64,000 nt of DNA. It comes from Tenacibaculum caenipelagi (GTDB lineage Bacteria; Bacteroidota; Bacteroidia; Flavobacteriales; Flavobacteriaceae). Below the pieces are notes generated by a model. That model was not told the DNA's origin, did no database searches, and saw nothing but the letters and a program-made list of their open reading frames with translations. How positions within the stretch are numbered: position 1 is the stretch's first letter; each line of letters starts with the position of its first letter. Below are positions 58,540 through 64,000 of the stretch, one piece after another. The position numbers were made by a program, and so were the translations under genes. The DNA lies in contig NZ_SNYH01000001.1 of the NCBI RefSeq assembly GCF_004363005.1, positions 1 to 64,000 of the forward strand. The letters run 5' to 3'.

Positions 58540-59283
58540 ATGATTAAACAACTTATAACCGATTTTTTTAATGCTATAGAGAAAAATGAGTATAAAACCA
58601 ATAAAAATGCGAAGGCTGTTTTTTGGGCTAATGAGTTACAAGAAGTAGGCTATAATGATGAAAACTATATTAGTGAACGAAAGGCTAAACGTTATTATGA
58701 AAAGTATGTGGAAGAAAAAGAAAGAGTAAGTGTTAGTTTACCTAATAGCTACCAAAGAGATTTCATGGCTAACTACCTAAACTATGAGGGGTATGAAGAT
58801 TATGTTAATAAACATACTTCCTCTAATAAGAAATCTTCTAAAAAAAATAATACGTTTGATAATAACGTTGGGGATACTTCTAGTAAAGGGAAAGTAAAAA
58901 AGCAAAAATCTATTATTGTCGTGGGGATTATTATAATTGTCCCTTTTTTATTTATTTATAGAGAATCATTCCTTGATAGTGGTAATTGTTTCGTTTGGAA
59001 AAAAAACCATTATAAAAAAACTTCTTGCACTACTGAAAATTCCATAAACAATAATATATTTTCTATAAATATTAATTCTTTTAAGAAAGTAATTCTTACT
59101 AAGGATATGGAGTTTTTTACTAACGGTAAGCCGAATTTTTGGTATGGAAATAATACGAAAGGAAAACGAGAGTTCTTTACGGCTAGGGGTGTACATCCTG
59201 AAACTTTAAAGGAATTAAAACCCATTACTGAATATATTTTAGAAAGTGAAGGGTTTACTATAACAAAAAGCGCTGTTGAATAG
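58540..59283 (+). CDS. Hypothetical single-pass membrane protein
   Basis: From MIKQLITDFFNAIEKNEYKT, 247 residues. A charged N-terminal cytoplasmic domain (1-115) contains RKAKRYYEKYVEEKE and a Lys/Ser/Asn-rich linker. One transmembrane helix follows (about 124-143, SIIVVGIIIIVPFLFIY), then a small extracytoplasmic domain with two cysteines (C151 and C163). It includes a segment seen in other flavobacterial proteins, NCFVWKKNHYKKTSC. Function is unknown. The stop codon lies inside a 38-bp perfect palindrome that acts as terminator. Confidence 0.65.
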   Translation: MIKQLITDFFNAIEKNEYKTNKNAKAVFWANELQEVGYNDENYISERKAKRYYEKYVEEKERVSVSLPNSYQRDFMANYLNYEGYEDYVNKHTSSNKKSSKKNNTFDNNVGDTSSKGKVKKQKSIIVVGIIIIVPFLFIYRESFLDSGNCFVWKKNHYKKTSCTTENSINNNIFSININSFKKVILTKDMEFFTNGKPNFWYGNNTKGKREFFTARGVHPETLKELKPITEYILESEGFTITKSAVE

Positions 59284-59302
59284 CTATTCAACAGCGCTTT
59301 TT
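59265..59302. terminator. 38-bp perfect palindrome, bidirectional terminator overlapping a stop codon
   Basis: AAAAAGCGCTGTTGAATAG is followed directly by its exact reverse complement. It covers the last codons and stop of the 58540 gene and ends 16 bp before the end of the adhesin gene on the other strand. Confidence 0.85.
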
Positions 59303-59318
59303 TTATTCTTTAGCTTAT

Positions 59319-62300
59319 TTAATTGATTAATATCTTCTGAATTATTCTCTGCTCTTTTGTTTCTGTTAATACAAAATATACTCCTGGTATTAAGTTCAAA
59401 TTATAATCAACCTTATATTCATTAGATCCGTTCATAATTTTAGCATCTACTAAATTACCGCCTAACATTTCTAAAATCTTTATACTAACTAAATTTTCTT
59501 CTTTTAATTTAATATCAACCCTAAATTTACCTGAAGAAGGATTTGGGTATATCACCAATTCTCTAATCATTGGCGATACATTATTTTTTTCTTCTCCATC
59601 AACTTCTACCTCCCTATCAATAACAATTATTTTCTTTGTTTTTAGTGCTTCACAATTTCCTATTCTAGTTAACATTGTTATTTCGTATTCTCCTTCTTTT
59701 TCAAACTTTATTTCTGTATAACTATCATTACTTTCATTAATAATTGCTTCACTTGGTAATATCCATTCTACCTCATCTGGTGTTACATCACTAATATTTA
59801 CTGCTACAAAATATTCGTTTGTAAACACCTGTGTTGATACTGCAAAGTCTGAAGAAATTTCTTGTTTTGAACGTTTAATCTCAATACTATCTTCTATCTC
59901 ACATCCTTTGCTATCTTTTGCTATTACCGTGTAAACTCCTTCTTCTTGAACTTCTACAATAGCTTTATTACTTGTAAACCCACTTGTTGAACTCCAACTA
60001 TATTCAACCCCATCTATTATAGTAGCATCTAAAATATAAGTTTGGTCTACACATAATGTTACATCATCACCTAAATCTAACGCTATCTGCTCTGGATCTT
60101 CAACTGTAAAAGATTTTGTTATAAAGCACCCCTTACTATCTTTTATTTCAACACTATACTCTCCTGAAGTTAGTCCAGTGACTACCTTACCTGTTTTAGA
60201 ATTGCTCCAAGTGTATTCATAAGGTGGTGCTCCTCCAATAACCTCTAGTGCAATGCTACCATCATTACCTTGAAAACAAGTTGGTTTTGTTATAGTTTCA
60301 CTTACTATTGATATCGCTTGTGGTAATGTTAACTTGATTGTCTCTGATGCTCTACAACCATTTGCGTCAACAACAGTTACATTATATTCTCCTATAACTA
60401 CATCTTGTAACATAGCTTCGTTACTTCCTGTATTCCATAAATAGCTATATGGTGCAGTTCCTCCAGTCACTATTGTATTGACAGTCCAATCATTTCCTGT
60501 TCCGCATAAAGTATAATCTGAACTTAATTGTAATGCTAATACTTCTGGTTCTTTTAAATTATATAAAGCACTTTTTACCTTATTTCCATTTGAGTCTTCT
60601 ACCTCAACATAATACGTTCCGTATCCTAATCCTGAGACTGATGATAATGTTCCTATCTGTAAAGGACTACTTAATTCCTTATACCATTTATACGTGTATC
60701 TTCCTACTCCTCCTGTAACTTTGGCTGTTAAAGCTCCGTCTTCTTCTCCTTTACAACTAATCACTGAAGTTCTTACTATATCTACTTCTAGTTTTAATGG
60801 TTGATTTACTATATAATCTTTGATTAAAACACATCCTTTATTATCTGTTGTAATTAATTGATAATTACCTGCTGGTATAGATGTTATTTGATTAGTTCCT
60901 CTTAAAATTGTTGTTCCTGAACCTTCTTTCCATTCATAGATATAAGGTGGAGTTCCTCCTACTACATCTACAGAAATTGATCCGTTTGATAATCCAAACC
61001 CTGTAACATCTTCTACCAATTCATTTGAAACTGACAATGGTAATGGTTGAGTGATTTCTATTGTAAAGTCTGAACTACCATCTGTATTTAATGCTAAACA
61101 GTTGTTCGCATCCCTTACTTGAAGTGTATAGACATTCTTCTCTAAATTATTAACCCTTATAATGTTACCTCCTACACTTGTCCAATCGCTAAAGCTTGAT
61201 ACATCTCGATATCTAAATTCATAGTTCCCTGTACCTCCTTGAACTTCTACTTCAAAACTTCCATCATTAGCATTGAAACAATTTAAATCTATTTCTTTAA
61301 TTGCTAACTGAATTTCTGTAGGCTGCGAAACTATAAAAACGGAACTTCTTTCCTCTATTCCTTCTGCATTACTAACAACTACATAATAATTACCTGCTGA
61401 AATGTTTTTAAGCTGTTTTTCTATGCCTAGAAGCTCATTATTGTCTGCATTATACCATGCATAATTGTTTCCTCCTACTCCTCCTACAGTAATCACATCT
61501 AAAATACCATTTGAAGCATTATGACATTTTACTTCTTGTACCTGTGTTATTTCAACTAATAATTCTCCTGGACTTGCTAAATTGTATGTTTCTTCAATTA
61601 CACAGCCTTCAGCATCTTTTATTTTAATTGTATATATACCTTCGGGTAGATTTTCTATTTTATCAGACAAATCACTTGACAATTTTGTAGAAACTATATC
61701 TCCTTTTTCATTCTTCCATTCAAATGAATAAGGTGCTACTCCTCCGACGAAAATAACTTCAATACTACCATCATCTACTAAATTTGATGAAGGTCTTATT
61801 AATTTTACATTCGTTATATCATACTTTTCTGGTTGATTGATTGTTATCTCTTTTGCTGTCGTACATCCATTCTTATCAGTAACTACAACTGAGTATGTAC
61901 CTGAAGATAAGTTTTCCACTTTTCGAGCGTCTAAACTTGTATGATTCCAACTATATGTATAAGGTGCTACTCCTCCTGAAACAGTTATGTCTATATATCC
62001 GTCCGTACCTCCATAGCATGCAACATCAACTTTATTTATTCCTGTAATTTCAAGTAATGATGGTTCGGTTAATTCATATTCTTTAGTGGCTGTATTTCCG
62101 TTTTTATCTGTAATTGTTACTACATAAATTCCTGCTCCTATATCCTGAAGTACATTAGTAGTACTTAATACTGTTGAATTTCCTTTTAACTTCCATGAAT
62201 ACATATATGGTGTTACTCCCCCATTAACTTCGGCAGTTAGTATTCCTACTCCATTTTTACATAAAATTGAAGTCTCACTTACATTTACTGTCAACAATTC

Positions 62301-64000
62301 TGGTTCATTAACTGTATATGCTGTTTCTACTAAACATCCTTTAGCATCCATTACTTTTACCGAATATTCTCCTGCTTTAACTCCCGATAATTTAGAGGTT
62401 GTACTGCCTTGTACAATTCCACTTGAATTTTTCCATTCATAAGTATAGTTTGGCGTTCCTCCAACAACATTTATGCTTATTTCTCCATTTGATAATCCAA
62501 AACCTGTAACATCTTTTATTACTGAATTATCTATAGCTAAAACTGTTGGTTCTTGAATTGTAACTTTTCTTGTTACTTCACATAAGTTTTTATCTCTAAC
62601 AACCACTTCATATATCCCAGCTTGTAAAGAGTTTAAACTACTACCTATTGTTCCATGCTTCCAACTATATGTATATGGTGCAGTTCCTCCTGAAACACTT
62701 ACGTCCAAGGAACCATCTGCTCCTCCATTACAAGACACGTCTACTTTAGTTATTCCTGTAATTTCTAATTGTAGTGGTTCTGTAACTTCATACTCTTTCG
62801 TAGCAATATTACCGTTTTTATCTGTTACTGTTATTACATAAATTCCTGCACCTATATTACTAAATGTATTATTGGTACTCAGTTCTACTGCGCCTCCTTT
62901 TAATTTCCATGAATAACTATATGGAAGCACTCCACCACTAGCTTCAACTGTTAAACTTACAGTGTTATCTCCATAACAAAGAATATTACCTTGTTGATTT
63001 ATGGCATCAATTACTAATAACTTTGGTTCTGTTACTGTATAACTTCCAGTTGTAATACAACCATTAGTATCTTTAACAGTTAATTCATATTCTCCTGCCG
63101 CTATATTTTCAAATGGATTGGTTGTTCCTAAAATAGTAGTACTTCCTTTTTGTCTCCATTCATATGTATAGCTTGGTGTTCCTCCAACAACATCAATAGA
63201 TATACTTCCATTTTTTGTTTCAAAACCTGTTAAGTTATTTACCACATAATTAGATATCTCTAACACTGCTAAAGGCTGTTCTATCGTAAAGTTATTTGAA
63301 GTAAATGTACATCCATTACTATCAGTAACTTCTACGTAATAAGCCCCTTCTCTTAAATCTGTAATATCTTCCGTAGTTTTATTAAATGTTGTGTTATTGG
63401 TACTCTTCCAAGAAAAACTGTAGGGTTTAGTTCCTCCTAAAATAGTAACATCAATACTTCCATCTCCTCCTCCAAAACAACTCACATTTGTACTCGACGC
63501 TAAATTGACTTCAATTTTAGCTGGTTGATTAATTGTGATCTCTTTTTGTGTAGTAGCTCCTTTTATATCATTTACTACCACTCTATAACTTCCTGCTTTT
63601 AGGTTGTTTATTTTATTTTGTTTTAGATCTGAATTTAATAAAACCGGTGTCCCTGAAGTTATATCGTACCATTTATAATCAAAATCAATTGGAGTTGAAT
63701 ATATTGGATATCCTCCTGATACCTCCGCTAGCAGTTCTCCAGTTTCATCACCATTACATAAAATAGGTTTTGTTAGTTTTATGTCCACTTGAATAGGTTG
63801 TGGTTCCTTTACTTCATATGACTGGGTTATTTCACAACCTTTTGCATCTCTTATAACTACATGATAAATTCCTGCGAAAAGACTATTTATGTCTTTAGTA
63901 TTACTAGTAAAAGAAGCATCTCCTTCTTTTGTCCATTTATAACTATGCGCTCCTTCACCTCCTGAAGTTTCAATTGTTATAGCTCCTTCATTATTCCCTG
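59319..64000 (-). CDS. SprB-repeat gliding/surface adhesin with type A T9SS sorting domain (partial, start beyond window)
   Basis: At least 1,560 residues are visible. The frame is open to position 64000, so the N-terminus lies outside; a GTG at 63788 is internal (in ...PQPIQVDIKLTKP) and not the start. About 16 SprB-type repeats of roughly 80 residues follow the pattern C-x-G-x-x-DGS-x-V-x-GG-x-PY-x-YxW. Every third repeat lacks the cysteine. The C-terminus (about the last 75 residues) is a type A T9SS sorting domain (VIYPNPSSGKFRVDI...LNLIPGVYFVLTETKEQRIIQKILIN). SprB-type proteins are cell-surface adhesins moved by the gliding machinery. Whether this is the motility adhesin or another secreted adhesin is undecided. 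Confidence 0.9.
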   Translation of the reverse strand, partial: GNNEGAITIETSGGEGAHSYKWTKEGDASFTSNTKDINSLFAGIYHVVIRDAKGCEITQSYEVKEPQPIQVDIKLTKPILCNGDETGELLAEVSGGYPIYSTPIDFDYKWYDITSGTPVLLNSDLKQNKINNLKAGSYRVVVNDIKGATTQKEITINQPAKIEVNLASSTNVSCFGGGDGSIDVTILGGTKPYSFSWKSTNNTTFNKTTEDITDLREGAYYVEVTDSNGCTFTSNNFTIEQPLAVLEISNYVVNNLTGFETKNGSISIDVVGGTPSYTYEWRQKGSTTILGTTNPFENIAAGEYELTVKDTNGCITTGSYTVTEPKLLVIDAINQQGNILCYGDNTVSLTVEASGGVLPYSYSWKLKGGAVELSTNNTFSNIGAGIYVITVTDKNGNIATKEYEVTEPLQLEITGITKVDVSCNGGADGSLDVSVSGGTAPYTYSWKHGTIGSSLNSLQAGIYEVVVRDKNLCEVTRKVTIQEPTVLAIDNSVIKDVTGFGLSNGEISINVVGGTPNYTYEWKNSSGIVQGSTTSKLSGVKAGEYSVKVMDAKGCLVETAYTVNEPELLTVNVSETSILCKNGVGILTAEVNGGVTPYMYSWKLKGNSTVLSTTNVLQDIGAGIYVVTITDKNGNTATKEYELTEPSLLEITGINKVDVACYGGTDGYIDITVSGGVAPYTYSWNHTSLDARKVENLSSGTYSVVVTDKNGCTTAKEITINQPEKYDITNVKLIRPSSNLVDDGSIEVIFVGGVAPYSFEWKNEKGDIVSTKLSSDLSDKIENLPEGIYTIKIKDAEGCVIEETYNLASPGELLVEITQVQEVKCHNASNGILDVITVGGVGGNNYAWYNADNNELLGIEKQLKNISAGNYYVVVSNAEGIEERSSVFIVSQPTEIQLAIKEIDLNCFNANDGSFEVEVQGGTGNYEFRYRDVSSFSDWTSVGGNIIRVNNLEKNVYTLQVRDANNCLALNTDGSSDFTIEITQPLPLSVSNELVEDVTGFGLSNGSISVDVVGGTPPYIYEWKEGSGTTILRGTNQITSIPAGNYQLITTDNKGCVLIKDYIVNQPLKLEVDIVRTSVISCKGEEDGALTAKVTGGVGRYTYKWYKELSSPLQIGTLSSVSGLGYGTYYVEVEDSNGNKVKSALYNLKEPEVLALQLSSDYTLCGTGNDWTVNTIVTGGTAPYSYLWNTGSNEAMLQDVVIGEYNVTVVDANGCRASETIKLTLPQAISIVSETITKPTCFQGNDGSIALEVIGGAPPYEYTWSNSKTGKVVTGLTSGEYSVEIKDSKGCFITKSFTVEDPEQIALDLGDDVTLCVDQTYILDATIIDGVEYSWSSTSGFTSNKAIVEVQEEGVYTVIAKDSKGCEIEDSIEIKRSKQEISSDFAVSTQVFTNEYFVAVNISDVTPDEVEWILPSEAIINESNDSYTEIKFEKEGEYEITMLTRIGNCEALKTKKIIVIDREVEVDGEEKNNVSPMIRELVIYPNPSSGKFRVDIKLKEENLVSIKILEMLGGNLVDAKIMNGSNEYKVDYNLNLIPGVYFVLTETKEQRIIQKILIN
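60950..63280. repeat. Higher-order (three-unit) tandem repeats within the adhesin gene
   Basis: Related blocks recur about every 715-790 bp, which is three SprB units. The segments reading VTGFGLSNG or its variants begin near 63275, 62545 and 61040, with a diverged one near 61820. Two blocks are clearly similar at DNA level (about 62040-62190 and 62755-62900, both starting TTATTCCTGTAATTTC). Confidence 0.7.

Noticed and set aside
59010..59291. 93-codon minus-strand frame opposite the 58540 gene
   Set aside because: The opposite strand encodes a protein with a clear domain layout, promoter and terminator; no support for the antisense frame.
63786..63788. GTG as the start codon of the adhesin
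   Set aside because: The reading frame continues upstream without a stop to position 64000 and encodes another SprB repeat, so this GTG is internal.

Overview
The window is low-GC, flavobacterial chromosomal DNA, most likely from a marine gliding member of the Flavobacteriaceae (Tenacibaculum- or Polaribacter-like; the genus is an inference). The evidence is the gldF-gldG gliding ABC pair, a giant SprB-repeat adhesin with a type IX secretion (T9SS) sorting tail, families largely restricted to Bacteroidetes (DUF4294, DUF4290, DUF6495, DUF6787), AT-rich leaders without Shine-Dalgarno sequences, and promoter-like TTG-N19/20-TAnnTTTG elements. No phage, transposase, CRISPR array or tRNA was found. 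This is mostly core genome with small lineage-specific pieces.

Layout. 1-110: promoter and leader resembling those of ribosomal RNA operons, reading off the left edge. 0.3-8 kb (minus strand): DUF4294, an alpha-oxoamine synthase, an isoquinoline-oxidoreductase-like molybdoenzyme pair, purC, a membrane protein and PhoH. 8-11.6 kb (plus): SAM hydroxide adenosyltransferase, a small monooxygenase and gldFG. 11.6-16.5 kb: an NAD(P)-binding protein and aquaporin, DUF2911, and an M14-like hydrolase paired with an ATP-grasp-like protein. 16.7-20.9 kb: a frameshifted mini-gene, topB carrying an in-frame palindromic repeat, trmH and a sirtuin. 20.9-25 kb: serine hydrolase, DUF6495, M23 peptidase, a duplicated-domain lipoprotein and a Crp/Fnr regulator. 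25-33 kb: two different aconitases, RNase P RNA, dnaJ and grpE. 33.3 kb: an orphan double-glycine-leader Cys-rich peptide. 33.6-38 kb: murA, DUF4290 and a UvrD helicase. 38-40 kb: a SatD-like gene, DUF3307 and a small membrane-anchored protein, behind three 28-bp tandem repeats. 40-44 kb: an overlapping four-gene operon (glutathione-synthetase-like ATP-grasp, sulfurtransferase, N-formylglutamate amidohydrolase, QEGLA metalloprotein). 44-49 kb: a dicarboxylate symporter, DUF937, DUF6787, a cupredoxin-like lipoprotein, MscS and a racemase. 49-54 kb: topoisomerase IV (parC, parE) with a tiny membrane-protein gene between the subunits. 54-59 kb: a small secreted Cys protein, a solitary HsdR-N nuclease-like protein, a TPR histidine kinase with its response regulator, and small hypotheticals. 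59.3-64 kb: the C-terminal part of the SprB-repeat adhesin, whose start lies beyond the right edge.

Functional links. gldFG, the SprB-like adhesin and the T9SS tail belong to the gliding/secretion machinery. Both aconitases feed the TCA cycle. grpE-dnaJ form the heat-shock co-chaperone operon. The two ATP-grasp/hydrolase loci (14.1-16.5 kb and 40-43.9 kb) look like separate small-peptide or amide metabolism systems with unknown products. The most promising under-described items are the SatD-like/DUF3307 locus with its repeat array, the two ATP-grasp loci, the orphan GG-leader peptide, and the palindromic element read through in frame inside topB.
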